A stretch of 64,000 nt of DNA, from assembly GCF_900101625.1 (NCBI RefSeq), contig NZ_FMYZ01000001.1, forward strand, positions 186,001 to 250,000, written 5' to 3'. Of the stretch, positions 53,954-62,840 are shown piece after piece. Each line of letters starts with the position of its first letter. The stretch's first letter is position 1. This stretch comes from Cupriavidus sp. YR651. Its GTDB lineage: Bacteria; Pseudomonadota; Gammaproteobacteria; Burkholderiales; Burkholderiaceae. The notes under the pieces are model-generated. The model ran no database searches, had not been told where the DNA came from, and saw only the letters and a program-made list of their open reading frames with translations. Position numbers and translations under genes: made by a program.

Positions 53954-56900
53954 TCAAGCTGCGGTCGTGTCTAGAGCAAACCTGACCTCAGGAAGTGGAT
54001 CGACTCGCGACTTGGCAAGAACGTCTTCCAATGCTTGAGCGTGCGGATGCAGCAGCGTCAGTGTATGCGCCAATTTCACCAATGCCGCCCTGATAGTGGA
54101 TGCGTTCACTGCCTCCTGGCTTGCATAGTCGATGTTGATGTAGCTAGCCGATTCGAATGCAGTGGGTACTGCCTCAATCAGCGCCTTAATTTGATCATCT
54201 GACAGGCACTGACGAGTCAGCAGTTCTTCGGCAAGCCATATCAGTTGATGCAATCCAACAGTGCGGCCTGACTCAATGATCGCTACTACTGTCGAAACAA
54301 GCTTTGTGAACTCCGCCGAGCCAGTGGAGTCTGGTAGGTGCATCCACCTTCGTAGAGCAAGGGCTGCATAACTGACCGAATCCGACCTATTGCTCCAGAG
54401 TGCCTTCCGGATGATTTTTTCAGTGACCTTGGCGGTACTATCGTCAATGTGGGCAAAATAGACGAACGCCGGCAGGACCGCGTAATTGTGTTGAATTTGC
54501 AGATGAAAGTCGTGGATCTGCTCAAACTGCCGAAGAGTTTTTGGAGCGAGCGCCGGCACAATCCCATTGGCCAGGGCGCGGCCCACGGGATCCTTCAGGC
54601 GCTGCCGGCGATCCCTAAACCATCCGTCGGTATCCTCAACCGGGCGCCACGAGATCAGGCAGTCGAAAAGAATCTGGGCCTGAGCAGCCGTGGGAAACAA
54701 TGCCGTCCTTTCATTGGCTGCGGCGTTTGCTATGCCGTCATAGGTTTGAACGGCACTTTGAATCTCAGGCGATGGATGAACTCGAAGCTCCTTCTGAGTA
54801 TTCTCCAGAACATCACCACTGTCGTCAAAAAGATACGCGCGTACGAGTTGTTCGGCCCGCTCCTTGTCCATGCAAGGCAGCATCAGCAGTGCATGGGCAA
54901 AGAGGCCAGTGCTGGGAAGCGTGAGGTAATTAGGTGGGTTACCCCAAATCGCCGAAGCAAGCTTCTCGTGTTCCGACGAGACCAAAAAGCTGGATTCTTT
55001 GGACAAGGGCAGGAGCCGCAGAAGTGCCTCGCTTCTGGCATCGGGGCGACCTGTGGCGACAACCTCAATGAGTTGCGCGATTCGGTCTCCAATGCCGCTG
55101 TATGCAGATCGATCATGGAGGTACTCGATTACGGGATTCGGCCAATGAGGAAATCGTTCTGTGGCAACCTCACACGCGAGCGGAAAGGCCAAGGCGCTTG
55201 GCAAGAGCTCGCCTTGCTGGGAACTACGTATGCTCGTGAGCGCATGCGTCAACAGGTTCTCTAGGGACTCGGACAGCCAAAAATGCTGAAATTCCGCTTG
55301 CTGTCCGAGCGAAACGCCAAGTAAGTACAGCTGCTTGGCGCATTCGGACGAAACTCGAACAGCCAAACGCGCCAGAACCTCAAGGAACACGCGCAGCATC
55401 GATATCGCCTCCTTCTGGCTGTCCGACGCCCCCTTGAGTCTCTCATTGCGCCAGTAGGAAATCGCGGCAAGGAGTCTTGCCACGAGCGTATCGACTACGT
55501 CTTGCGATGCTCTTGCGACACCGATGCGCGAAAATGCGCTCTTGATAGGAGTTGAATCTTCGGAACTTGCCGCCCGAATGGCGAGAATGAACGTTTGTAG
55601 ATCGCGGTCCGGATCTGCGGATAGCACGATTCTTTCCGCATTGCTTGCCAGGAGGTTGACAGTGACACTAGCCCCTCGCAGTCGCAACGGAATGCCAATT
55701 TGCTTACTCAGTCCGTCGAGGAGTATTGCAATGGAAGTGTCGGCACTTGCTGACCGATTCCCAGAGTGATCACGATAGTGCCCTTGCCCAAACAGTGGCT
55801 CTATGGACTTCTGACGTTCGAGATAGTCTTCCCATTGCTTCACTGTACTTTCGCGAATGTTATCCAGCCAAGTCCACGGATCGCATTTCAACCGCCGATA
55901 GGTATTTTCGGCGGACGCGGGCAGCTCCACGTCCTTTGATCGCAACCTTCCGTGCTGTGCCGCCTCCAATAGCCAGTGCGTCCACATCAACCGAGACAGG
56001 ATGGGGATGGAAGAGCGTTCGCGTCGATGGGCCTCCCGTAGCTCGCCATAGCATTGGGCAAGTATCTGCGATGCTTCCTCGAAGCGGGCGAGCTCCATGA
56101 GCATCGATGCTTGGCGAAGCTTCCAGACAGGATTTTCGCCTACGATACCTTCGATTGAGGAAGCAATTCCGTCGTAATCAAGACTGTCTCGCGCAACAAT
56201 CGCACGATGATATGCCAATTCCGCGGCGCAATCAGGCAAGTACGCGGCATACTTCTTCAGGCTATCGATTAGGGCAAGAACACGCTGATCACCAACCCGC
56301 CGCTCATCTCCACTGTCGCATTCGATCCAACGTGCATTATTGAGAAGAAAAAGTGAAATCTCCAGTTGCTGACGCCTTGTAAGGGCGCATGAAAAATCGG
56401 GATTTGCGAACTTGAAAAGCTCATCCGCAAGCCACGGTCGTACATCATGGAAGGTGACACTATGCCGCCAAGAGATCTCGTACAGAAGCTTGGCGCGATC
56501 ACCTTCGTCAAGGGCAGCCAGGTTTTTCATGCTGGGCAGCGGATGGCTAATCTGGTGAGCTAGGCTCCATCGAAGGGAGGGCGGGCAAACAAGCCATCCT
56601 GGATAAGCTTCCCGATCCCGCTTTAATGTTGCAATTTGCTCAGACAGTAGCTTTGCTCCGTACTCAGGATCTGTTATTGCCCGAGTATGGTCCTCTGCAC
56701 TCATCGAACTCTTGACGAGATTCGTCGGTTCCCATTCATGCGGCTTGGTTGTAGATGACGCTTCTGTCTTCAGTGCTTCCAAAAATAGTTCGACGGCTCT
56801 CTGATGCCGCAGATCTGTGTCGGTTATGTGAGCGACAATAGGCCATAGGTCTATCGGCGCAATATTCACAGATTCAAGATGCTTGCGCCGAGCGGCAGAA

Positions 56901-57634
56901 AGGTTCAGAGCACCGACGAGATAGATTCTTCGAGCATGATTAGCAAGGTGGTCACGGACCCACCCAGTCCACTGCACAAAGTTTGGATCATCTCCCGAAA
57001 ACCCGAGCAAGCAAAACTCGTTTTCAATAAACACTTGTCGCGCAAAATTTACGAAAGGCGCAAATCGCTCGGGATAGGTACGATAGTCTTCCTGCGCCGC
57101 AATGAAGGATTCAGTAACGCCAATTGTTCCGTGCAGCTTTGCTATGCGCGGCGTCTGTGCCCAAGCCAGATCGGAGGTCTTGGTCACAACGGTATAGTAC
57201 GGGCTATGGACGTTATTGGCGGCTCGCTCCAACAGCGTATCCCAATTGGTGGTAAGAACCTCGGACCAGGGGAGCTCAAGAAGCTGTTGATGCAGCGGAC
57301 CGGTTAGCCACGAGTCATCTGCGATCTCGTGTCGAATCCTGTCATTTAGTGCGGCCTGCCCAAAGTACGCGCGGTATTCTTCTGCTACGCGAAGAGGGTC
57401 GGAGAACGTGAGGTCTGTCCCGTTGACGTTGAGCTCGCTCTCAAGTCGCTTGGTAAACTGGCCCCAGAGGGGCATTTTTCTCTCCCCGCCCACGTGACGT
57501 GCCGCGCTGCGACTAAACCCCGCTCCGATCATGATTGCTGCGCCATGATGACGCGCATCCAGCCGAAATAGTGCAGAAGCAAGCTTCCTTATGCCAGGGA
57601 AATCAGGAAGATCGCGGACCGATGGAGTTGTCAT
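53954..57634 (-). CDS. Large SIR2-domain protein, candidate anti-phage NADase
   Basis: A 1226-residue protein. Residues about 20-290 are a SIR2-like NAD-binding domain: IGAGFSRSA (38-44), TTNWD with Asn130, KLHGT with His168, and LLGFSGDDPNF (209-219). The Asn/His pair corresponds to the active residues of defence-associated sirtuins, in which NAD depletion stops phage growth. The remaining 900 residues are mostly helical with Leu- and Ala-rich stretches and no motif I can name, probably a sensor or repeat region. The frame is intact and GC is clearly lower than the flanks. It lies 165 bases after a two-helix membrane protein gene on the same strand. Known relatives include the DSR proteins; whether this is one of them or a separate family cannot be settled here. 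Confidence 0.85.
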   Translation of the reverse strand: MTTPSVRDLPDFPGIRKLASALFRLDARHHGAAIMIGAGFSRSAARHVGGERKMPLWGQFTKRLESELNVNGTDLTFSDPLRVAEEYRAYFGQAALNDRIRHEIADDSWLTGPLHQQLLELPWSEVLTTNWDTLLERAANNVHSPYYTVVTKTSDLAWAQTPRIAKLHGTIGVTESFIAAQEDYRTYPERFAPFVNFARQVFIENEFCLLGFSGDDPNFVQWTGWVRDHLANHARRIYLVGALNLSAARRKHLESVNIAPIDLWPIVAHITDTDLRHQRAVELFLEALKTEASSTTKPHEWEPTNLVKSSMSAEDHTRAITDPEYGAKLLSEQIATLKRDREAYPGWLVCPPSLRWSLAHQISHPLPSMKNLAALDEGDRAKLLYEISWRHSVTFHDVRPWLADELFKFANPDFSCALTRRQQLEISLFLLNNARWIECDSGDERRVGDQRVLALIDSLKKYAAYLPDCAAELAYHRAIVARDSLDYDGIASSIEGIVGENPVWKLRQASMLMELARFEEASQILAQCYGELREAHRRERSSIPILSRLMWTHWLLEAAQHGRLRSKDVELPASAENTYRRLKCDPWTWLDNIRESTVKQWEDYLERQKSIEPLFGQGHYRDHSGNRSASADTSIAILLDGLSKQIGIPLRLRGASVTVNLLASNAERIVLSADPDRDLQTFILAIRAASSEDSTPIKSAFSRIGVARASQDVVDTLVARLLAAISYWRNERLKGASDSQKEAISMLRVFLEVLARLAVRVSSECAKQLYLLGVSLGQQAEFQHFWLSESLENLLTHALTSIRSSQQGELLPSALAFPLACEVATERFPHWPNPVIEYLHDRSAYSGIGDRIAQLIEVVATGRPDARSEALLRLLPLSKESSFLVSSEHEKLASAIWGNPPNYLTLPSTGLFAHALLMLPCMDKERAEQLVRAYLFDDSGDVLENTQKELRVHPSPEIQSAVQTYDGIANAAANERTALFPTAAQAQILFDCLISWRPVEDTDGWFRDRRQRLKDPVGRALANGIVPALAPKTLRQFEQIHDFHLQIQHNYAVLPAFVYFAHIDDSTAKVTEKIIRKALWSNRSDSVSYAALALRRWMHLPDSTGSAEFTKLVSTVVAIIESGRTVGLHQLIWLAEELLTRQCLSDDQIKALIEAVPTAFESASYINIDYASQEAVNASTIRAALVKLAHTLTLLHPHAQALEDVLAKSRVDPLPEVRFALDTTAA

Positions 57635-57799
57635 AGTTATCAGATATTCTACGGAAAAGGCAGGGACGAGGTTCTATCTCTTTGATCGCGTTTTCGCCGA
57701 AAGGGCGAAGCAGAGTGTAACGCGAGTGCCAAGGCGACTGCCGGTGATCCTACTATCGTCTCTCGGAGTTCGACCGCTGCAGGTCCAACTATGCTGTAA

Positions 57800-58513
57800 C
57801 TAGGTCTCTCGCCGTGCCTTAGCTTCCGCACTTGATCTTAAGTACTCGCGTGCGCCCAACATGCTCGGAGGAAGAACGTCGATCTTGTCCAGCGAGTAGA
57901 GCGTTACACCGTCGATCTGGTCCACTTGACCCTCGGGCCATCTGGCGAAGTCAAATATCACCTGAACTGATCGAGGCTCAATTGGAGATCCGTACGGAGA
58001 TGCATCTCTCTCGAAATAGCCTCTGGCGAGAGGGGCGGGAGCAGCGGATCCAAGCCTCAGAAGCCCGTAAAACTGTAGACGCCAGTGAGCCTTCTCGGCA
58101 GCCAGAAGCGTGTGTGACGATGAATCCGAGTCGAGTCGAGTGGATACTTCATCTGCCGCCAGTAACAGGCGCGCGCAGGTGAGCCACGCGAGGCGATCAT
58201 GTCTAGGCTCCCCGTTGCTGTTGAGGCTGTCAAAAGCTCGTTCCCAGCATCTGTTTGCCATTTCGAGGTAGAGGCCCTCGTCTGTGGTAGCTCTTTCCTG
58301 TTGAATAGTCCAAATAAGGCCCGCTAGGGCGGCGACGGCCATGATTGGTGAAATTGTTCCCCCTATAAAGGTTCCAAAGTTGTTCCATTGCCCCGGATTG
58401 TCGGAAATGGGAGTTTCCCAAAAATAGTAGAGCCAAACAATCAGTGGAAGTGGAGATACTGCCGCCGCACCTATTGCAATAACTCGTGCGGGTATGCGAT
58501 GGAGCTTGATCAT
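57800..58513 (-). CDS. Two-helix membrane protein, possible partner of the SIR2 protein
   Basis: A 237-residue protein. Helix 1 is at about 10-30 (VIAIGAAAVSPLPLIVWLYYF) and helix 2 at about 48-68 (IGGTISPIMAVAALAGLIWTI), followed by a cytoplasmic helical domain of about 165 residues. The segment WNNFGTFIGGTISPIMA before helix 2 resembles the N-terminus of proteins annotated as putative phage abortive infection (putAbiC-like); this is a remembered resemblance, not a search result. It lies directly upstream of the SIR2 gene on the same strand and may be co-transcribed. Enzymatic motifs are not seen. Confidence 0.65.
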   Translation of the reverse strand: MIKLHRIPARVIAIGAAAVSPLPLIVWLYYFWETPISDNPGQWNNFGTFIGGTISPIMAVAALAGLIWTIQQERATTDEGLYLEMANRCWERAFDSLNSNGEPRHDRLAWLTCARLLLAADEVSTRLDSDSSSHTLLAAEKAHWRLQFYGLLRLGSAAPAPLARGYFERDASPYGSPIEPRSVQVIFDFARWPEGQVDQIDGVTLYSLDKIDVLPPSMLGAREYLRSSAEAKARRET

Positions 58514-58521
58514 GGGCTATC

Positions 58522-58549
58522 TCGACAGCGTTTAAATGCATCTTATAAT
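58522..58549 (+). promoter_or_regulatory. Near-consensus orphan promoter inside the island
   Basis: TCGACA (58522-58527) and TATAAT (58544-58549) are 16 bases apart on the plus strand. It points into the 190-base space before the convergent end of the NYN gene, where no plus-strand gene is seen. A small RNA or a transcript antisense to the NYN gene is possible. Confidence 0.45.
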
Positions 58550-58746
58550 TCTATGCGATGCCGCAACGATTCCGCGAGCTTAAGCAGCGGCCATTCAAAA
58601 TAGAACCGCGATGTCAGGCGCTTGATGACTCAGGTTTGGTCGTGATCTAGTGATATTTATGCTGCAGGTGCTGGCTGCCCCTTTGACGTCTTATTTGCCA
58701 CCGCAGGCAGATCCAAGTAAACACCCCTCTTTCGTGTGGGCGCCGA

Positions 58747-59517
58747 TCACCCCTCAGCTGCATCCGCCTTGGGCTTCAAGCTGACCCAAAAACCGGTGCC
58801 GTTCTGCTGGTTCATGACCAGGTCGGGGTAAGTGCGTACCATGTCAGAGAGAGCGGCATGGCCGAAGGCTTTGGGCGAAAAAGCGGGGTCAGTACGTTTG
58901 AGGTACTGGCCTAGAGCGCCCAAGCCTACCCAGCCATCTGGCGTGTCGCCGGCGAGCAGTTCGACGGCCTTGATAACGGTCTTAGGTCGTCGCTTTGTCG
59001 GGGTCTTTGCAGGAGCCGCGGCAGCCTTCGGCTTTGCTGGGTCCGCCGGTTCCGCGGCAGGCTCTGGCGGCAACCACTCGAAGAACTGATCGCTGGCATT
59101 TCGCAGTGCGTCAGGCGTCTTGGCCTCCCCAACGATATGCACGGTTGCGCCACGTTCCCGGAGCTTGCGGCAAAGGTAGGCGAAATCCGAATCGCTGGTG
59201 ACTAGGCAGAAGGTATCGGCGCGGGAATCGAACATGGCTTCCATCGCATCCAAGGCCAAGGCGATATCAGCGGTATTCTTGCCCGCCGCGTATTGATACT
59301 GTAGGCAGGGGGTAAATGCGAGGCGGACCATGGCTTCCTGCCACCTGTGCGCGAGCGTAGCGTGGTTACCGTACCCTCTGCGAAGGACTACACGGCCGAA
59401 TTGAGCCACAACCCGGAGGGCATATTCGAGGATCTCTGGGCTTGTATTGTCGCAGTCTACGAGTACTGCGACCCGTGCCTCCGCTGGTGCCAATTGACCC
59501 GCCATCGTTTCCACCAT
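58747..59517 (-). CDS. NYN-domain (LabA/PIN-like) protein with C-terminal OST-HTH/LOTUS-like region
   Basis: A 256-residue protein. The N-terminal NYN domain (about 15-150) has the acidic residues expected of a PIN-like RNase: Asp21 and Asp23 in VLVDCDNTSP, NTADIALALDAM and TSDSDFAYLCRKL. A Pro/Ala/Lys-rich linker follows, then an OST-HTH-like domain (about 190-250, AVELLAGDTPDGWVGLGALGQYL). Such proteins are thought to act on RNA. The start ATG at 59517 has AGGA upstream. In the island it may be cargo of the same module or an independent passenger. Confidence 0.82.
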   Translation of the reverse strand: MVETMAGQLAPAEARVAVLVDCDNTSPEILEYALRVVAQFGRVVLRRGYGNHATLAHRWQEAMVRLAFTPCLQYQYAAGKNTADIALALDAMEAMFDSRADTFCLVTSDSDFAYLCRKLRERGATVHIVGEAKTPDALRNASDQFFEWLPPEPAAEPADPAKPKAAAAPAKTPTKRRPKTVIKAVELLAGDTPDGWVGLGALGQYLKRTDPAFSPKAFGHAALSDMVRTYPDLVMNQQNGTGFWVSLKPKADAAEG

Positions 59518-59660
59518 TTCATTGTTGTTCCTGCATCATAGCAGGGGCAATTGCGCAGAAGTTGGCTTAGCCAGTAGTGCTGCTGGCCGTGGAGGCTGAG
59601 GTGGAAGAAGCAGGTCTGCTCAATTTATACGTCGTAGATCAACGAGTGAACCGTAGCACT

Positions 59661-59891
59661 ATGCCGACCAAACTGAACCGCTGGAGCAACAGCCTCGGCC
59701 TGCTGTTGCCGCAACACATCGTAGAATGCGCCGAGCTAGCCGCCTGGGACTATCTGTATATACGCCTGTTGGATTCTGGCGAGATCACCGTTCGCAGTGG
59801 CACACCTGGCCGGAAGAATCCGGCTTCGGCGACTCGCTATCGCAGTGCAGACGGCCGAGGTTGGAACGGAACTGGGGAAATGCCCGACTAG
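59661..59891 (+). CDS. Orphan AbrB/MazE-type antitoxin-like protein
   Basis: A 76-residue protein with a SpoVT-AbrB fold: LNRWSNSLGLLLPQHIVE, then WDYLYIRLLDSGEITVR. Two normally Gly positions of the family are Ala and Trp here, and the C-terminal 30 residues do not look family-like. No toxin gene is next to it. It may be decaying. Its stop codon overlaps the end of the integrase pseudogene on the other strand (CTAG, 59888-59891). Confidence 0.55.
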   Translation: MPTKLNRWSNSLGLLLPQHIVECAELAAWDYLYIRLLDSGEITVRSGTPGRKNPASATRYRSADGRGWNGTGEMPD

Positions 59892-61001
59892 CTGCGTAGG
59901 GCCGTCAATGCCAGGCAAAACGTGGAGCATTTTCGCGTTGGATAGTCCCTGCCGTTGTAGACGGCAGCGATCCTATTCCGCGGCGCGTGCGCTAGGCTCA
60001 GCTCAATCCATCTCTCGTCGAACTTCGCCCGATTCAGGCCAGTGGAGAACGTGCGCCGCAATTCGTGCACCCCGAACGACTGAAATTCTGGGTCGTCCTT
60101 TTGAAGGATCTCGTCCGCCGCGCGTCAATAACGCGATTTAGCGTGGCATTGCTGATCGGCGACTCACTGTCGTAGCGGCCCGGGTGCAAGTATTGGCTCG
60201 CCCCATAGCAAGAGCGCAGCGCCGTCAGAATATCGAGTGCCTGTTCGCTCAGCGGCAACGTGAGCGTTGCGCGCTTTCATGTGGCTGGCCGGAATCGTCC
60301 AGCGTCCTGCATCGAAATCTACCTCGCTCCAGGTGGCGTCGATAAATTCCCCTTTCCGCACACCGGTCAGCAGCACAAATTTCAGCGCCAGGCGCAGCGT
60401 TGGCGTGGTTGCAACCTTCTGCAGCGCAGCGATGAACTTGCAGATCTCGGCTGGCGTCAACGCCCGATCGCGCGGCTTGAATGTTGCAACGGCACTAGCG
60501 CGCACAGCCTCGGCCGGGTTGCCAACCGCCTGGCCCCTGGCCTGCGCGTGGCGGAACACCGCCTGTACGACTTCGCGAATGTGGATGGCCACGGCGGGAC
60601 CGCGCTTTGCCTTGGCGTCATCGCAAAGCCGCATCAGTCGCTGGGGGAACACGTCAGCGCTTCGGCAGCTGTGGTGCGCTTCTCCACCTTGGTGCGTGAT
60701 GGCGATACACCCCGTTCCACCTCTCGACGGGCTCGGTCCAGAAGCGTGCGGGCCTCTCGTAGAGACACGCTCATGCGCTCATGCCGAACTCCAACGCATC
60801 AGGATCACGCGCTTGCTTGCGCGCCAGATCGACGTCGTACCGGCCGATAGCTGGCGTTTCGCGCCGGCCGTTTAAACGGTAGTCGTAGCGGAATGAAATT
60901 GTGCCCGTTGGCAGCACCGCGACGTACATGCCGTCGCGGTCACTCACCTTGAATGCTTTGTCCTTGGGCTTCAGGGCACTCAGCTCTCGATCAGTCAGCA
61001 A
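59888..61001 (-). pseudogene. Decayed P4-type tyrosine integrase
   Basis: Pieces of one integrase in several frames: the N-terminal DUF4102 domain from a TTG at 61001 (LTDRELSALKPKDKAF), an arm-binding part (SLREARTLLDRARREVERG), the core and catalytic part (LMRLCDDAKAKRGPAVA, LLTGVRKGEFIDATW with the first catalytic Arg), and the C-terminal HELRRTFST and AVYNGRDY parts. Breaks are an 8-bp tandem duplication (60769-60784), a deletion near 60655, a one-base insertion near 60258, a further frameshift near 60124 and loss of the normal C-terminus. It lies directly after guaA, the usual position for the enzyme that inserted the island. Confidence 0.9.
60769..60784 (-). repeat. 8-bp tandem duplication that breaks the integrase
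   Basis: GCTCATGC occurs twice in a row (60769-60776, 60777-60784). Removing one copy restores the reading frame from EFGMS into VSLREARTLLD. It is thus the lesion that shifted the frame at this point. Confidence 0.8.
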
Positions 61002-61029
61002 ATCAACCTCACTCTGGTTTGCCGCTTGG

Positions 61030-61092
61030 TACCATCAGCCCCTCTGACGGTACGGGAAGCGGCGATTTCCACCGCTTCCAGTCGTACCATCA
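61030..61092. repeat. TACCRTCA octamers and dyad near the right attachment site
   Basis: TACCATCA at 61030-61037 and 61085-61092 and the inverted TGACGGTA at 61045-61052. The last two flank a dyad in which GGTACG (61049-61054) and GGAAGCGG (61055-61062) pair with CCGCTTCC (61072-61079) and CGTACC (61083-61088). The region separates the integrase start from guaA, a normal place for arm-type or control sites. Confidence 0.45.
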
Positions 61093-61219
61093 CGAATACC
61101 GCCTTATTTCTGAAGATTCGGCGATACGGACTGAGACAACATGAGTCACCTAAGTCCTTGTCACGCTTGGGTTTCTTGTGATCTTTGACACTATTTGAAA
61201 CGGCGTGAAGCTATCTTAG

Positions 61220-61239
61220 ATCACTCCCACTCGATCGTC
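61220..61239. repeat. Right attachment site in the guaA 3' end
   Basis: A 20-bp perfect copy of 53257-53276, covering the last guaA codons and stop. The element keeps guaA intact by supplying or preserving this end. Confidence 0.85.
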
Positions 61240-62840
61240 GCGGGCGGCTTGCCCGATACGTCGTACACGACCCGGTTCAGGCCACGCACTTCGTTGATGA
61301 TGCGATTCGAGCAACGGCCCAGCAGCGAGTACGGCAAATGCGCCCAGTGCGCCGTCATGAAGTCCGTGGTCTGCACCGCGCGCAGCGCCACCACGTAGTC
61401 GTACGTGCGGCCATCACCCATCACACCGACCGACTTCACCGGCAGGAACACGGCAAATGCCTGGCTGGTCAGGTCGTACCAGCTCTTGCCCACCTGCTGC
61501 GGCTCGCACAGGCCAGCGGCGGCGTCCTGCTCGGTGGCGATCGTCTTGCGCAGTTCCTCGATGAAGATGGCGTCGGCACGGCGCAGCAGGTCGGCGTAGT
61601 CGCGCTTGACTTCGCCCAGGATCCGCACGCCCAGGCCAGGGCCCGGGAACGGGTGACGGTAGACCATCTCGGGCGGCAGGCCCAATGCCACGCCCAGTTC
61701 GCGCACTTCGTCCTTGAACAGGTCGCGCAGCGGTTCCAGCAGCTTCAGGCCCAGCGTTTCCGGCAGGCCGCCCACGTTGTGGTGGCTCTTGATCGTGGTC
61801 GCCTTCTTGGTCTTGGTGCCGCCCGATTCCACCACGTCCGGGTAGATCGTGCCCTGCGCCAGCCACTTGGCGTTGGTCAGCTTCTTCGCCTCGGCCTGGA
61901 ACACCTCGACGAATTCGCGGCCGATGATCTTCCGCTTCTGCTCGGGATCGGTCACGCCGGCCAGATGGCCCAGGAACTGCCCGGAGGCATCGATGTGGAC
62001 GACCTTAGCGTGCAGACGGCCGGCAAACATCTCCATGACCATCTTGCCTTCGTCCAGGCGCAGCAGGCCGTGATCGACAAAGACGCAGGTCAGCTGGTCG
62101 CCGATGGCGCGGTGGATCAGCGCCGCGGCCACGGAGGAATCCACGCCGCCGGACAAGCCGAGAATCACCTCTTCGTCGCCGACTTGCTCGCGAATCCTGG
62201 CCACCGCTTCGGCGATGTGGTCGCGCATCACCCAGTCAGCCTTCGTGCCGCAGATCTCGAGCACGAAGCGCTCGATCATCTCGCGGCCCTTGGCCGTATG
62301 CGTGACTTCCGGGTGGAACTGCACGGCGTAGTAGCCGCGCGCCTCGTCGGCCATGCCCGCGATCGGGCAGCTTGGCGTCGATGCCAGCAGCTTGAAGCCC
62401 GGCGGCAGCTCGGCGACCTTGTCGCCGTGGCTCATCCAGACCTTGAGCATGCCGTGGCCTTCGGCGGTGGAAAAGTCCTCAATGCCGTTCAGCAGCTTCG
62501 TATGGCCGTGGGCGCGCACCTCGGCATAGCCGAATTCGCGATGGTCGCTCCACTCCACCTTGCCGCCCAGTTGCACGGCCATCGTCTGCATGCCGTAGCA
62601 GATGCCCAGCACCGGCACGCCCAGGTCCCACACCGCCTGCGGGGCGCGGAGCTGGTGGTCTTCATAGGTACTGGCGTGGCTGCCGGACATAATCACGCCC
62701 TTCGGCGCGAACTCCCGCACGAAGTCGTCGGAAACGTCGTTGGGATGGATCTCGCAGTAGACGTGCGCCTCGCGAACGCGACGGGCGATCAGCTGCGTGA
62801 CCTGCGAGCCGAAATCAAGAATGAGGATTTTGTCGTGCAT
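61221..62840 (-). CDS. guaA: GMP synthase (glutamine-hydrolysing)
   Basis: A 539-residue enzyme converting XMP to GMP with ATP and glutamine. The N-terminal class I amidotransferase domain has the nucleophile in [12 protein letters not shown] and the His in [10 protein letters not shown]. The ATP-pyrophosphatase domain has [15 protein letters not shown], and the C-terminal dimerisation domain ends PPATIEWE. The last codons form the attachment site of the adjacent island and remain intact. It overlaps the upstream membrane protein gene by 26 bases and is probably co-transcribed with guaB. Confidence 0.97.
   Translation of the reverse strand: MHDKILILDFGSQVTQLIARRVREAHVYCEIHPNDVSDDFVREFAPKGVIMSGSHASTYEDHQLRAPQAVWDLGVPVLGICYGMQTMAVQLGGKVEWSDHREFGYAEVRAHGHTKLLNGIEDFSTAEGHGMLKVWMSHGDKVAELPPGFKLLASTPSCPIAGMADEARGYYAVQFHPEVTHTAKGREMIERFVLEICGTKADWVMRDHIAEAVARIREQVGDEEVILGLSGGVDSSVAAALIHRAIGDQLTCVFVDHGLLRLDEGKMVMEMFAGRLHAKVVHIDASGQFLGHLAGVTDPEQKRKIIGREFVEVFQAEAKKLTNAKWLAQGTIYPDVVESGGTKTKKATTIKSHHNVGGLPETLGLKLLEPLRDLFKDEVRELGVALGLPPEMVYRHPFPGPGLGVRILGEVKRDYADLLRRADAIFIEELRKTIATEQDAAAGLCEPQQVGKSWYDLTSQAFAVFLPVKSVGVMGDGRTYDYVVALRAVQTTDFMTAHWAHLPYSLLGRCSNRIINEVRGLNRVVYDVSGKPPATIEWE

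Larger units (their letters stand above)
53257..61239. mobile_element. Genomic island integrated at the 3' end of guaA
   Basis: About 8 kb bounded by a perfect 20-bp direct repeat of the guaA terminus. It contains a decayed P4-type integrase directly downstream of guaA, a second tyrosine-recombinase remnant at the other end, TACCRTCA octamers near both ends, an orphan antitoxin, and three cargo genes (NYN protein, membrane protein, SIR2 protein). GC content of the cargo is visibly lower than that of its neighbours. The 3' end of guaA is a known insertion target of tyrosine-integrase elements in diverse bacteria. With the integrase broken in several places the element is probably fixed unless a helper acts in trans. 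Confidence 0.88.

Noticed and set aside
57635..57799. Sigma-54-like TGGCAC upstream of the SIR2 gene
   Set aside because: The -12 dinucleotide at the required distance is AC rather than GC, so the key feature is missing.
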